The notes beneath the pieces are model-generated. The model was not told the origin of the DNA, ran no database searches, and was given only the letters and a program-made list of their open reading frames with translations. From positions 7,879 through 71,878 of the forward strand of contig MNCI01020791.1 in the NCBI GenBank assembly GCA_015680685.1: a stretch of DNA of 64,000 nt. Reading direction: 5' to 3'. Positions 11,956-23,690 of this stretch are shown here, in pieces. Position numbers and translations under genes: made by a program. The number at the start of each line of letters is the position of its first letter. Within the stretch, counting starts at the first letter, position 1. The stretch is from Gnetum montanum (lineage: Eukaryota > Streptophyta > Gnetopsida > Gnetales > Gnetaceae).

Positions 11956-13310
11956 CCCCTCTTTGTTGACATTTGGAGGATGGGCCTGAGAGATGTTGAC
12001 AAAGAATACGAAACACCACGGAAGACAGAACACTAACATTGTTGTTCAGTGATCATCAAGATGTTGCTTAGCTGTGCTTGAGAGTGTTACATTGGTTTTT
12101 GTAGGAGAAAAGGGCTAAGCAGGGAGGAAGGAGGTTCAGAAAAAGGGCAAAGATGAGGTTTAGCAAAGTCTCTTGTCGAAGTGCTCATGAGGGAGTTGTT
12201 CACATTTTCATCTTTACTTTTGCTGACCTTCAACCTCTTGTTGAAACGCTTGAGGAGGGTGATTTCGAAGTAGCTTATGTGCCATTTGTTTTAGGCATGT
12301 GAGCTTTTACCCTCTTACACTTCTACCTTTTGCTATTTCTCCATTTACATTTGCGAACAACCTTGCTGCAGGATAGGTACTTCTTTCCCTGGATGAGTTG
12401 TGTTACATTCATGCAGGGGCTTTGACCTACCTACAGGTGCTTCCCATGCGACGAGCTGTGTTACGCACATCATGGGCTTTGCAGTTGAGCAAACGAGAGG
12501 ACTTAACAAGCATTGGAAAAGGCTTGTAAGGGGGGAGTGAGTAGGGATCATAGATGTGAGAAGTAGGGTAAAGAGAAGAAGCTTAGAAGGTGGGATAGGA
12601 TATGCACTTTGAAGTAGCCAAGCCAGTCAAGACAATCACTTTGCAATGCTATAGCATTTGCTATTGTAGCGAGGTGCACCTTCAACTGACGCATCCCCGG
12701 AACACACCCTGCAAACATAGAGAGTGAACCAGAAGAAATAGCCATGATGCAAAGCAAGGGCAAAGGTCTTTATTACTATAGATGCTATTGAAGCTCTTGG
12801 ACATCAGTGTTGGTGCATGGTGTCCAAAGTAGGAAGACCAGTAGTGGCCTTTGCAGCATCAACATGGAGGAACTGGTGTCGAAGGAGCAGGGAGTTGCTG
12901 TGAGTGCAAAATGCTCTAGAATCCCTGCCAAAGTCATGCATTCTTAGTTCAGCTATGGGATCAACTACAACATAGCTAAACGTCATTTGAGCCCAGACGT
13001 TGGCAAGGAGCTGGAGGGTAACAATATTGTGGCTAGGCCATAATACTATCGAAACTCTAGCAGCAGGCATTGACCAAGGAACTACCGTCAGGCTGACGGG
13101 CCATGGAGATGGTAGGTCCAGGGGGTTAGTGAGATGTCATACGACATCTCTGGGGGATCAACAAGGTGCCAAGAGTAGCAGCATTACATATGTTCTAGAT
13201 TGTGTTCTCATTGTGTCGTGAACTGCATTCTAGAACTGCAACATCCCTCACCATGTCGACACTATGCAGGATCGCTTGATGTGAACTTGGTGCAGATGCA
13301 TGCTGGGGAT
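11956..13310. other. Unassigned, probably 3' part of the Tat-like element
   Basis: No protein domain is recognised. It lies downstream (minus sense) of the integrase and the tandem repeat at 13321-13530, where 3' untranslated sequence and a 3' LTR would be expected. It does not resemble the 5' LTR at 22179-23690, so the 3' LTR is missing or replaced. A minus frame at 12804-13070 has no similarity I can name. Confidence 0.35.
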
Positions 13311-13320
13311 GTTTCATGAA

Positions 13321-13530
13321 CCTAGTTTAAGGTCTTGGTAGACCATGTGTTGGTTTAAGGTCCTAGTAGACCGTTGTGCTGGTTGAAGATCCTAGCAGAC
13401 TGTATGTGCTAGTTTAACGTCGTAGTGGATGTGTTGTGCTAGTTTATAGTCGTAGTGGATGATCTATACCAGTTTTATGTCATAGCGAACATTTGTTTCT
13501 AGTTTTATGTTGTAGTGGATGTTTTCTCTT
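13321..13530 (-). repeat. Tandem repeat, about 37-bp units
   Basis: About six degenerate units share a core written on the plus strand as AGTTTAAGGTC. The first units each contain a short inverted repeat (GGTCTTGGTAGACC, GGTCCTAGTAGACC). The same core occurs at 17205-17410, 17660-17850 and 35225-35680. Confidence 0.7.
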
Positions 13531-13903
13531 CTGCTCCATGTGCTTAGATGTAGTACGGCTTGAGGTACGAATGATTCACTGGGTTGGCAAACTCGTTGTT
13601 GTCCATGTCCGCCAGCTTGAAGGCTCCATTCCCAAAGGCTTTAGTGACCATGTATGGGCCTTTCCAGTTGGGCAAGAAGTTTCTCACATGTTCATGGACA
13701 GCCTTGAGGATGAGGTGTCCCTTTTGTACTGTCCGTTGATGTGGGTTTACATGGTTTTTTTGTTGTTGCTTGCTCTAGTAGCGTTCTATGTGACTCAGTG
13801 TTTATGCATGATCCTCCTCTATTGAGCTAAGGTTGATAATCCTTGACTAGTTATTCTAAGCTTCACTCATGACATCGGATAGGATCATTCAAAGTGATGG
13901 TAC

Positions 13904-14455
13904 CTACAACTCAAGAGGCAACACAGCTTCAGATCCATAAATAATACTGTAAGGAGTCTTACTCGTCACGCTCCTACATGTCATCCTATAGGCCCATAGA
14001 ATATAGAGGATTTGCTCATGCCACCACCTCTTGTTATTGCTAAGCATCCTCTTCAACAAGTTGATGATGGTCTTATTTGTAGCCTCCACCTGCCCATTCA
14101 CTTGTTGAGATGTCTTCTTCCTTAGGGGGATAGCTTCCACCCACTTAGTAAAATACTTAGTGACGGTGATGATGAAGCTATGCCCTGTGGAGGACTTGGG
14201 CATGATAGGTCCTATGAGGTATAGTCCCCATCACTGGAAAGGCCACATGATCTATATTTAATGTAGCTCTGTAGGTGAGACATGTATGAGATTTGAGTAT
14301 CTCTGGCATGTGTCACACGTCTTGACCTTTGATAGGCAATCGTGCTCCATGTGGGGCCAATAGTACCCTAGGTGTCTAATTTTCGCAGTCATAGCCCTAG
14401 GTGCTATGTGTCAACCACACAGTCCCTCATGTACTTTATTAATTACCTTCCATGC
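13904..14455 (-). pseudogene. Defective Gypsy integrase (Tat-like element)
   Basis: Integrase inserts retrotransposon cDNA into chromosomes. The HHCC zinc-binding region is readable (HEGLCG, then HIAPRAM, then CDTCQRY). The core starts with WGLYLIGPI, where the family has an aspartate (WGxDLIGPI), so the first catalytic residue is now tyrosine. HSFIITVTKYFTKWVEAIPL follows. The frame then jumps directly to VNGQVEATNKTI, leaving out the roughly 60 residues that normally carry the second catalytic aspartate. The downstream WHEQILYILWAYR and TPYSIIYGSEAVLP blocks are present. One in-frame TGA precedes WGLY. The enzyme is inactive. Confidence 0.85.
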
Positions 14456-15290
14456 CTACTCCTTACCCATGCATGCCAGTAATATCTTGTCATAGGAACA
14501 TTTGCATAGGATGTCATTTCCCATGGGCGTATATTGTCGGACATGCTTGTGGATCACATCTCTCTGAGTAGATGTCAGCTTGCTTAGGGGTTCGTCGTGT
14601 TGCAGGTAGGCTTTAATGTTAGCATACCACTCCTGGATATCTGCAACACTGATAGAGGCCACATGTCCCACCTGAGTGATAGGCTTAGTACATTCAACAA
14701 TCAAAGTTGGCAAACTTACAAACGAGTGTGGTGGAATATTTAGTGCAAAGGTGGCTAAAGCATCTGCTATGGTGTTCTCATTGCATGGCATGTGTTGCAC
14801 ATCTGTGGTTGCAAACTACTTGAGCAAGATTTTTGCTAGGCCACAATAGGGTTGTAGATGCATAGTTTTGCAGGTATACACCCCAATGATTTGATTCACA
14901 ACTAGTTGTGAATCACCGCGAATCGCCAGGTGTTGGATGCGTAGTGTTTGGGTAGCTAAGAGGCCTTTGAGTAGCCCCTCATATTCTACCACATTGTTGG
15001 TGCAAGGGAACGTAAAATGATAAGCAAATAGGTGCATTTACCTAGAGGGGAATGTAATGATGGCAACTACACTACCCCCTCACGTGGTTGAGGCACCATC
15101 AAAGTGTAAAGTATCTTCTAGGAGTGATGGGATGGCGTTGGTAGTGCTGACATGCTCATTTTTAAACTTGGAATCTATGGTTTTGCGGTCGTCAATGGGT
15201 AAGGTTGTAAGTTGCGTCGCTATGGCTTGACCCTTAGTCGATGACTGGCTCACATAGTGCAAGTCGAATTCCATGGTTATTGCTTTCCAC
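14456..15290 (-). pseudogene. Second (archaeal-type) RNase H and linker
   Basis: A second RNase H domain downstream of the RT/RNase H is the hallmark of the Tat lineage of plant Gypsy elements. Visible blocks are LHFDGASTT (15080-15110), CTNNVVEYEGLLKGLLATQ, and IRGDSQLVVNQIIGVY (14880-14960). They hold the expected acidic residues (D of FDGA, E of EYEG, D of GDSQ). The following segment reads MPCNENTIADALATFA, the usual end of this domain. It is in one frame, shifted relative to the RT at 15639-16571, with stops between pieces. Confidence 0.85.
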
Positions 15291-16571
15291 TGAGCTATCC
15301 TACTACTTTCATATAGGTTATTACTGATAGCCCGGAGTATGTTACTTTTGCAGATAATGTTAATTATACTGTGAAATGGGTAATGCTTCCACTTTTTTTA
15401 ATGCAAATACTAAGGTAAGGAAATTCCTCTCTACTTCGTTGTATTTTTCCTCCTATGCTATTAATGCATGACTCTAATAATACACTAGTATCTCAGATCC
15501 GTCATCTCATTTCTAACATAACAGTGCTGCGATAGATGTGTCAGAGGTGGCGAGGTAGATGAAGAAAGGCTTGTCCCTCTATGGTAGATGTATAGTTGGG
15601 AGGTGCAGAACCTCTTTCTTCAATTCATCGAAGGTTTGTTAACATTGGGTTGTCCATTCGAAGTTAATCCATTTCTTTAGAAGATGTTGCATGGGGTATA
15701 ACTTGTCAGTTAACCTTGCTATAAACCTTTGGATGAACTTTATCCTACCTTGCAAACCATGCAATTCCTTAAGGTTTGTAGGAGGTTCCAGGTTGACGAT
15801 GGCCTTAACTTTTTTAGGGTCCACCTATATTCCAGCCTATGATACTACAAACCCTAACATGCATCCGATTCTCACCCCGAAGACACACTTCTTAGGATTA
15901 AGGCGCAAATCATGCATTTGACAATACTTGAGGACTACCCCTAGATCGTGTGGGTGATCAGCGGCCTCTTTGGACTTGACTGTTATATCATCCATGTAGT
16001 CATTTAGCATTTCTAGGATGTAGTCACTAAAGATGTAGGTCATGGCTCGTTGGTAGGTTGCCCTGAAATTCTTAAGCTTGAAAGGCATCATGGTGTAGAA
16101 AAAGATACCTCATGGGGTCATGAAGGTTGTTGTTAGCTGATGCTCTGGGTTGATGTGAATTTGGTTGTAGCCGAAGAAACCATCCATGAAGGATAAAAGA
16201 GCATGACTAGCCGTAGTGTTGATGAGTTGATCGATGCTTGGAAGTGGAAAATTGTCTTTGATCGTTGCCTTGTTTAGATTCCAAAAGTCTATATAGATTC
16301 GTATTCCTCCCATTTTCTTGGAAACCAGAACAATGTTGGACACCCATTTCGAATAATCAACTGCACAGATGAAACCAGCTTGGTATAGCTTGGTAATTTC
16401 ATTCCTTACAGCTAGTGCAATTTTTGGCTTAACCTTATGAGCCTTCTGCTTGACTGCCTTCATGTGCGAGTCTAGGATGATGTTGTGTTGTATCAGCCTC
16501 AGATCTAAACCTGGCATGTTGTTGTATGACCATGCGAAGACCTTAATATTGTCTTGCAGGATTTTGACCAC
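15291..16571 (-). pseudogene. Gypsy reverse transcriptase and RNase H (Tat-like)
   Basis: This is the RT of the minus-strand Tat-like element. Blocks in order are FAWSYNNMPGLD, KPKIALAVRNEITKLYQAGFI, IYIDFWNLNKATIKDNFPLP, FMDGFFGYNQI, MPFKLKNFRATYQRAM and YMDDITVKS with the YMDD catalytic motif intact. LNPKKCVFGV, the connection (NLKELHGLQGRIKFIQRFI) and the first RNase H follow. RT and connection share one frame with stops near 16100 and 15830. The RNase H part (15290-15640) is in another frame with several stops. DFWNLN for DFRNLN and SNIVLVSKKMGG are diverged but recognisable. Confidence 0.9.
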
Positions 16572-17204
16572 ACCTTCGTGTGTCTACACATCTAAGAGGA
16601 AACTAAGTTTTAACATTTTTACTTTCCCCTTGGATGTGGTCATAGGCATCTCGACGAGAGGGTCCTCAGTTACCTCCCTGGCCTCTAGATTTAGGGTTTG
16701 GACCAGATGCTCGGGCTAGTCTGGGGATGTTTCTAAAGATGCTATGGTGCTAGCTATGGTTGATTCCTAGTCGATCAAGTCTGGGTTCAGTTGTCTTGCG
16801 AGCATGCCATGTGGACCAAATAAAGCTAAAGGCATGGAAAGATCATGATGGATTTCCATTTTTGTACTCAACCTACCAAGATGAAATGAGAGTCTGGTTA
16901 AGAGGCACCTATTTGCAGTATTCGTGTATAATGAAAGTTTGCAAAACAACGATGAGATGTAACTAGCGAAGTATGATATAAAGATTAAAATTTTCCAATT
17001 TAAAGTCATGGTAGACTACTAAGGCATGAAGATGCAAAACTATAAAAAAATATAAAACTATCGATGTGAGAATGCGAAACTGCTAAGACATGCAAAACCG
17101 CCGATGCAAAAAGATGAAACTGCTAGTTTAATGTCATTGCAGACTGCGTACGTGTAACAGATTAAAATCGATCAAAACTATTAGCTTAAGAATAGAGTGA
17201 AATG
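16572..17204 (-). other. Linker between tandem repeats and RT
   Basis: No protein domain is recognised. In minus sense this lies just upstream of RT and downstream of the repeat block. Short frames on both strands here have no family resemblance. Confidence 0.35.
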
Positions 17205-17410
17205 CTAGGAATGCTAGTTTAAGGTCTTTTCAAACTGTTAAAATTGTTGCTACCCTAAGATTTCTAGTTTAAGGTCTTCCCGAACCGGTAAAGTTGTAAC
17301 TACTATAGGATTGCTAGTTTAAGGTCTTTCCAGACCATTAAAATTGTTGCTATGCTAAGATTGCTAGTTTAAGGTCTTCCTGGACTAGTAAAGTTATAAC
17401 TTCCATGCGT
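17205..17410 (-). repeat. Tandem repeat, about 58-bp units
   Basis: Four units each begin with TAGTTTAAGGTCTT and contain a short inverted repeat such as GGTCTTTCCAGACC, followed by an AT-rich spacer (TAAAATTGTTGCTA). It lies between protease and RT of the Tat-like element. Confidence 0.75.
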
Positions 17411-17659
17411 TTCCTTAGCTGATTACTTCATCATTATGATGTAGGTTCCAGATGATGGCATGGGGCCTATAGCGGGAAGGAATGAAGGGGCAATAGGGGA
17501 CAATGCAGGGAAAGGTAATGTAGAAGGGGGAAGATGATGTAGGCAGAGACAACCCATGACGGAATGGGAATTTTTTTTTGTAAAATTTTTGCAAACATTG
17601 TCTAGAAGACAAAAATTTTGAATAAAGAGGTGAATTGATTCCACGCTAACTTATGCATT
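17411..17659. other. Spacer between two repeat blocks
   Basis: No gene. It contains G-rich plus-strand sequence (GGAAGGAATGAAGGGG, 17475-17490) and a T9 run at 17571-17579. Confidence 0.3.
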
Positions 17660-17850
17660 GCGTACATGCTGAATGTCATGCTAAAATTTTGCTCTTTTGT
17701 GATAGTTTTAGGTCACTTTAGGTCCCTACTAGTTTTAGGCCATTTCTGGCCATCGCTAGTTTTAGGCCATTTCAGGCCATGGCATAACATAGTTTTAAGC
17801 CATTTCAGGCCATTGCTAGTTTTAGGCCATTTCGGTCCTATCGCATGTTA
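17660..17850 (-). repeat. Tandem repeat, about 31-bp units
   Basis: Five units have the core TAGTTTTAGGCCATTTCAGGCC (plus-strand reading, about 22 of 31 bases). Each unit carries GGCC...GGCC, able to form a small hairpin. It is the complement of the array at 35225-35680 in the second Tat-like element, so both arrays have the same sense relative to their elements. Confidence 0.75.
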
Positions 17851-18199
17851 AAGGGTGATACGCTAACGATTTGGAAAATGGCTAATTAGCAACTAGCATA
17901 GATGCAAAACAAAAGGGCAACAAATATGCAAGGGTGGGAAACTGAGCAAGAAGCAGTGGGGTTGCTACACTATGCGAAGCTATGTCTTGACCCATCGCAG
18001 GTTGAGTGAGACATAAGGTTGAGATGCTTTGCCAAGGCCTTCGGCTACATCATTGCCCCCTGCTTGGAAGGGAAACTCAGCCCATGCGCTCTCATTTTGG
18101 GAATTGGCTTGCTGAGCTGATTCCTTTGTTGGATGGTCAATGTGTGCTACGATAGGCACTTCACTCTCAGAGGTTACAACCTCTGAGCCCTGTTCCATG

Positions 18200-18850
18200 T
18201 CTACGTTGTGGATTTCTTATGTCGCTACCTCATCACCATGGATCACCACCTCCCTACCTACATAAGGTAGATGGATCTCCTGGTGTATAGGTGAGGAGAC
18301 AACCCTGAGCTACACTAACCATGATTTCCCCAATATCAGGTTAAACCTGGGCATTTCCTAAACAATGATGAATGTTGCATTTGTGGGGAACTGGTCCCCT
18401 GCCACAAAGTCTATGTGGACTGTGCCCTTCACCACGACTCGTGCCCCATTAAATGACCTCAAACATGATGTCATTGTGGGTTTGATCTGGTCAACCAGGC
18501 CCAACTTATCCACAATAGGGAAGGGGATGACATTGGTGGCAGACCCATCATTGATGTGTACCCTCCAGATCCGGTGTTGGCTGACCTAAATTGTGATGAA
18601 TAGGGATGTTGTAGTCACCTAACCCCTTTCAGGATCTTCCCTAATGGAACTATCATTGAAATTCAATTAGGATGGCTCTGGCTTTTTAGGTGCGAAGGGA
18701 AGAATGACCGAGTGGATCGCTTCCTCTTCCGTTGGCATGTCTTCGTTGACCAGAATCACTGTCAACATGTGGACTAGAGCCTCACGGTGTGGGATGGATG
18801 TCATGATTAGGTCATACAAGCTCAACGTAATGTTTTTTTGTTTCAGAGCT
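18200..18850 (-). pseudogene. Retropepsin-like protease (Tat-like element, minus)
   Basis: This protease would cleave the element's polyprotein. On the minus strand the frame reads an active-site block INDGSATNVIPFPI (near 18520-18560), then DKLGLVDQIKP, SFNGARVVVKG, and FNLILGKSWL, the typical end block. The match to the protease of the plus-strand element at 34475-34830 is nearly residue for residue. Stops interrupt it upstream and downstream. The linker before it (DALSQVKQAL) is also shared. Confidence 0.75.
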
Positions 18851-21470
18851 TGTTTGACCTGAGAGAGGGCATCCAGAAGGTCTTGACCACCCCCCTATTT
18901 ATTGCCTTTCTTCTCTTCTATTTGTCCCAAGAGATAAATTTCCTGAGGAGGGGCAGTTTTGGATCTGGGTTCAGACCCTTTTTGGCGGGGTGGTGTGAAC
19001 TGTGTGGTTATCACAACATCCCTCTTTGGTGATGAGGGCGTAGACATAGGGGGTGAAGACGTAGGCTTGGAAATACCTGGGATGGTATTTCCCTTCGATG
19101 TCTCACCTGTGAAACACACTTCTCATTTTCTAGGATGAGAAGGATGTGTGGCTACCTTGTGCGGGATGGAGGCTATTGAAGGAGTTGACCCCCTAATGAC
19201 AAATAGAGCTAACGGTGTTAACAGGCAAGGTGGTGTAGTTTTTCTAATAGGTGGCATTGGGATGGATGCCCAAGGAGGAATCCTCAGGACAAACGGTTAC
19301 TAGTGGCATCGGTGCACTATGCTGGGGCACATGGACCACGAATGGCTGCTGGGGTGGCCAAGGATCACTATCAATACTGATGGCATTGATAACATAATTA
19401 GCATTGTTAGCATTGAGGGGGTCTATGTAGATGTGTAGGGATTGATTTTTAGGGAAGTACTGGATTACTTTCGTCCAACACCAGTTTTCCTTGATCAATC
19501 ATCCTCTGGATGTCATCCTGCAATGCTAGACAATAATCTGTATTGTGACCATACTATTGGTGATAGTCATAGAATCAATCCAACCTGAAACCCTTAGGAA
19601 CTAGGACCTCATTGGGAAAGGCCAAGGAGGGGTTCCTAAGGAGCTCGTAGTAGTGCTGGTGTTTCCTGACTCTCTCCTCTGACATTTGCTTGTGTTTGAT
19701 GTGCCCCACTACTAGTAGCTACTTCAAACGTTCTGAAGGCCTGAGAGGAGGTGGGGTATACTTGGAACAATCTTTATGCTCGAAGTTTGGTTTGGATTGT
19801 GTAGATGTCTCGGGCATAGGTATGGTAGGTTGCAGTGCACAACCCTGCTTGGGCATGGGGTTAACTACAGGTGTGGCCAATTTCTTCTTGTTCTTATTAC
19901 CATTGTTATTAGGTTTGGGCTTGTCTTTGGTTGCCACAGTGGCCACCATGGCTATTGAGGCCTTACCCTTATCCTTCTTTGTAAAGGTGTTCTTGTAAGC
20001 AACATAGGCAGGGTCTTTGCTCGCCTCGGCCACATCCTGTATGCTCTTAGTCCGAGTGAAGGCTTGACTAAGAGTGTGAGGAGCGAGGTAGTACAGTTTA
20101 GACTTGATGAAGTCATTCACTATGCCCTTAAAGATGGCTAGCAGGTGGGCCTCCATGATGGGTTCACGAATTTCATTAAGGGTTGCGCTCCAATGCTACA
20201 TGAACTTTTGGACCGGCTCCAGAGGATCCTGCTTCACGCTCATCAACTAATCCAATGTGATTTATGGCTTCAAGTTATACTTGAAGTGCATCACGAACTG
20301 GGTTAGAAGCTCCTCTAGAGTTGAAATAGATGAGCGTGGTAGCGCAAGAACCAATCTAAAGCTATCCCAGCTAGGGACATAGCAAAGACACGAATAATCA
20401 TGTGTGGCCATTGTTGAAACAAAAGGGATTTAGACCTAAAGGTAACAAGATGTGTGTTGGGATCTTCCTCCCCATCAAATTTTGTGAAGTGTGGAAGGGA
20501 CATCCCTAGGGGTAGCATCAGTGCGGGGATTACGGGGCTAATGGGGTCATCCTGGTAAAAGTCCATGACTTGTATCATGTCAAAACCGATAGCCTTGAGG
20601 CATTTTATTTTCTCGACGAGGGTCTGGATAAGCTGGAATGCTTGGTCCAGACCCTGGGATGATGTGGACAATTGGGGAACTATCGAGATAGCTCCCATCT
20701 ATGGGGTGGTGGGGGCAGCAGTGTGACCCACCAACGGTATCTTTGGGGTGGCCCTTGTGAAGGGCGCCACTTACGTTGTCCACCACTTGGTAGGTGGTGC
20801 TATTGAGGCAACAATCGTGGGTTGTGCCATAGAATGGGAGGCTTGTGTGTGAGGTGGAAAAGACCATATTCCCATGCTAGGTTGTACCATCTGTAGGGTT
20901 TGGTAGGCCTAGTGGGGAACGTGGTGAGACACATGCGATGGTAGCGTAGTAGGGGGAATAGATAATGGGGTCCACCATGTTGATAGGCCTAGGCCCATCA
21001 TTAATGGTGGGATAGACGTAAATGTGGGAATATAAGTAGAAGCTGCATATGGTTGCGATGCCGATACGGTATGCACATGTGGCAGGGTAGCCGTGATTGG
21101 CATGTGATGCACTACAGGAATGGACTAGTGAACAATTTGCAAAGGAATCATGGCTGAAAATGAAACATGGGAAAACGGGCGCTGATACACTGAGGGGTCG
21201 ACATGGCTACCCATTGCAGATGTGATTGTAGGCTGTGAAAACATAGGCGTGACTATGAAGGCAGTGGCAACAGATAATGGGTTGGTCCAAAAAGATTGGG
21301 TAGGAGGTATTGTAGTAGGATTGGTTTGACCTCCATCGTCGGATTGGGAATCAAGTTCCTCTTGTCCATCTTGGAAGGTGTCATCATGGTTAGACGCTAT
21401 GTCCTGCTACTCCCTAAGTCTAACCAACTGGATCAGCTAGTCTAGAAGCCATTGATTCATCTGTGTCAAA
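18851..21470 (-). pseudogene. gag: Tat-like gag, broken
   Basis: This is the gag of the minus-strand Tat-like element, in several frames. 20698-20315 gives PHFTKFDGEEDPNTHLVTF and FAMSLAGIALDWF, the gag core. 20156-19719 gives EAHLLAIFKGIVNDFIKSKL, TKSIQDVAEASKDPAYVAY, then a lysine-rich stretch. 19119-18895 is a proline/serine-rich linker. The plus-strand element at 31521-34240 matches all of these in order. Upstream of 20700 the protein is proline/histidine-rich and poorly defined. Frame changes near 20300 and 19700 separate the pieces. Confidence 0.8.
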
Positions 21471-22154
21471 GGGATGGAAGCACCGAGAGTGGGAACAAAC
21501 TCCTTCCCATCGTAGTAAGCGAACTCGAAGCTACGTTTGTCTTCGAGTTTGTGCACATCTAGGGGCAGATTTTCCTACACCTTTGCATAGAGGAAGTTGT
21601 AGCGTTCATGTTGCTGGGTCAAGCCCTCATGTCCTCGATTTTGAATCCTAAGGGATCAATGTGTTTCCAGCATCGGGTTCAGTGGTTGTTCGGCACCAGT
21701 GATGCCTTGAACCATGATGGGAACCTCAACATTGAAGGTGTTAGTAATGATGCTCAAGGAATCCATTGTTACAAAGCTAAATGGTTCTACAAATGAGAAA
21801 AAAGTAAAGAAATTGGAAAGCTAAATAGTTTTGCGAATGAGAAAAACAAAGAGATTGAAAAGCAATCAAAAAGGTTTTATGTCTTGTAGGGTTCCCAAGG
21901 AACTGTCGAAGTGACCGATCTGTACCACATGATGCGTAAAAAACTACAAAAGGGTGTCACGTTTACGCTAGTGCATGATAGGGTATAGAGCACGTGCAAG
22001 ACTATCATAAGATAGGCAAGTCAACTGGCGATTAGAGGCTTTATGTCCTGCAGGGTTTCGGAGGAACCGTCGAAGCGACCAGTCTACACTACATTTGCTA
22101 ACACATGTCAAGGTGTAGAATGCTTATAGGACTACCATAAAGGGCACTAAAAGG

Positions 22155-22172
22155 ACCCTCCTTCTAGCACCA
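22155..22172 (-). promoter_or_regulatory. Primer-site-like junction of Tat-like element
   Basis: In minus sense, just inside the LTR end, the sequence reads TGGTGCTAGAAGGAGGGTC. The second Tat-like element has TGGCACTAGAAGGAGGGTC at the same place (30610-30628). Conservation and position argue for a primer-binding site, but I cannot match it to a particular tRNA. Confidence 0.5.
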
Positions 22173-22178
22173 AAAAAT

Positions 22179-23690
22179 TGTTGCAACCAAAAACGTCAGT
22201 GGTTGGAAATCACTGAGAGTTTGTCAGTCATGACAGTCTTAATCCCAGATCTGTGCGAGGGTCATGCTAGATAAAATGGAAACAGGGTACCCTAAACAGT
22301 CTAGTTCATCATACAAGGACTTAGTTAGTGTTAATATAAACTTTCGTAAAGGGATAATTTGAAAGAGACACTTATAGCATAAAATGATAGCGAAAAATGA
22401 TGTAAACATGCGATAGCAAGAAAGAAACCAAAGTAAAATGTAGTTAGAAAAATCCATCGCTTCAAGAATGTGACTTCACTCTGTCAATGTGGATACAATT
22501 GGTTGCATGGTGTTGAGGGGCGTAGGGATCCCAAGAGTGACCAAGACGTTTAGAGTGAGATAGTTGTATACTTGAATGCGGACTCGGGAGTCAATAATGC
22601 AGAATGCTATGAGGATAGCAGGAAAGAACAGACCAAAATGCCAAATGGGAGTGTCAACTATTTACAGTATCAAACAAGGTGTTTACAATGCTCAGGAATA
22701 CAATCCTAATTTTCTTGCTTTATTGCCAACTAGTTTTCTAGCCAGTTGACTGGAAAAGATCAGAAAAAAGGATCCTCTGAGCATTGCTCATTAGAGTATT
22801 TATAGGATCAAGGACACACGAAAGATGTGTTTTGGATGCCACATGTCCTAGGCCTGTGTTGACTTGTCTTCACTGCATGGACATGCATGACTATTGGACA
22901 TGCCTAGCCATTGGATGAGCCTACCATGTTCTAATTCTAAACGTACCACATTGTAATTGCACCATTAGAGCTTGGGGATGTGTACCAATGATGCAATTAG
23001 CTGAAGTGCATTGATGTGTCATACTTGTCTACTACACTATGCTATGCTTTGTAGCGTAGCATGTGGGCATAACATGGAAACTTGTTACGCCGTGCTACAC
23101 TATGTAGCGTAGCATAGTGTAGCCACTAGTTTGAAGTAAAAACTTGCGTTGTGTCCTGCTGCATGTGCTGGAAACCTTTGAAGTAAGCTAACTATTTATT
23201 GCATATTTTCTACACTATGCTACACTATGTAGTGTAGCATAGCGTAGCAGCTAGCCTTAGTCACAAAAACATTGATAATCTGTGAACTTTGCCCTTTGCA
23301 CTATGAATCTAGTGAACTTGTTGATCTTGCCCTTTGAGATGTCTTTCGTTATCCCCACATAGTTGCTATGTTGTGCTATGCTACATAGCATGGCATAGCG
23401 TAGCGTAGCAGCCAACATGGCCTACTTTTTGCTAAGTTTTCCACTTTTTGGTAAAGGAGCCATTGTGAAGAACTTGAAGTTGAGCAAAGCAACTATTTTT
23501 GAAGGCTAGAGGTGCTAACTCAGTGTAATTGGAAATCACCAAGTAAGCCAAGCCTTCCCGTCTTACTCTCACTGTGCTATGCTACACTGCGTAGCATAGC
23601 GTAGCATCTTGCCTTGCAACAATTTATGGTTGACTATTTGAACAACTATCTCCCAAAGCCTGGTACACTATATAGCATGGTGTAGCATAG
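22179..23690 (-). repeat. 5' LTR region of the Tat-like element (minus)
   Basis: The inner boundary is TGTTG on the plus strand, matching CAACA at 30583-30587 in the plus-strand element. The shared inner block (CAGATCT, GGGTACCCT/GGCACCCT) confirms LTR identity. The outer part is dominated by TAGCGTAGC palindromes, so the outer boundary is not clear and may overlap Copia-like LTR sequence that resumes at 23691. Confidence 0.55.
23020..23690. repeat. Cluster of TAGCGTAGC/GCTACGCTA palindromes
   Basis: Five or more imperfect palindromes are built from CTATGCTACACTATGTAGC and TAGCATAGCGTAGC words, separated by 60-120 bases of unrelated sequence (near 23030, 23090, 23215, 23370, 23575 and 23660). 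Each can fold back on itself. Confidence 0.75.

Noticed and set aside
12804-13070. Minus-strand 88-codon frame as a possible retroelement gene
   Set aside because: No motif is recognisable and its position is downstream of integrase; left unassigned.
23020-23690. CRISPR-like array
   Set aside because: Repeats are palindromic and irregularly spaced, with no uniform spacers or cas genes, in a plant nuclear context.
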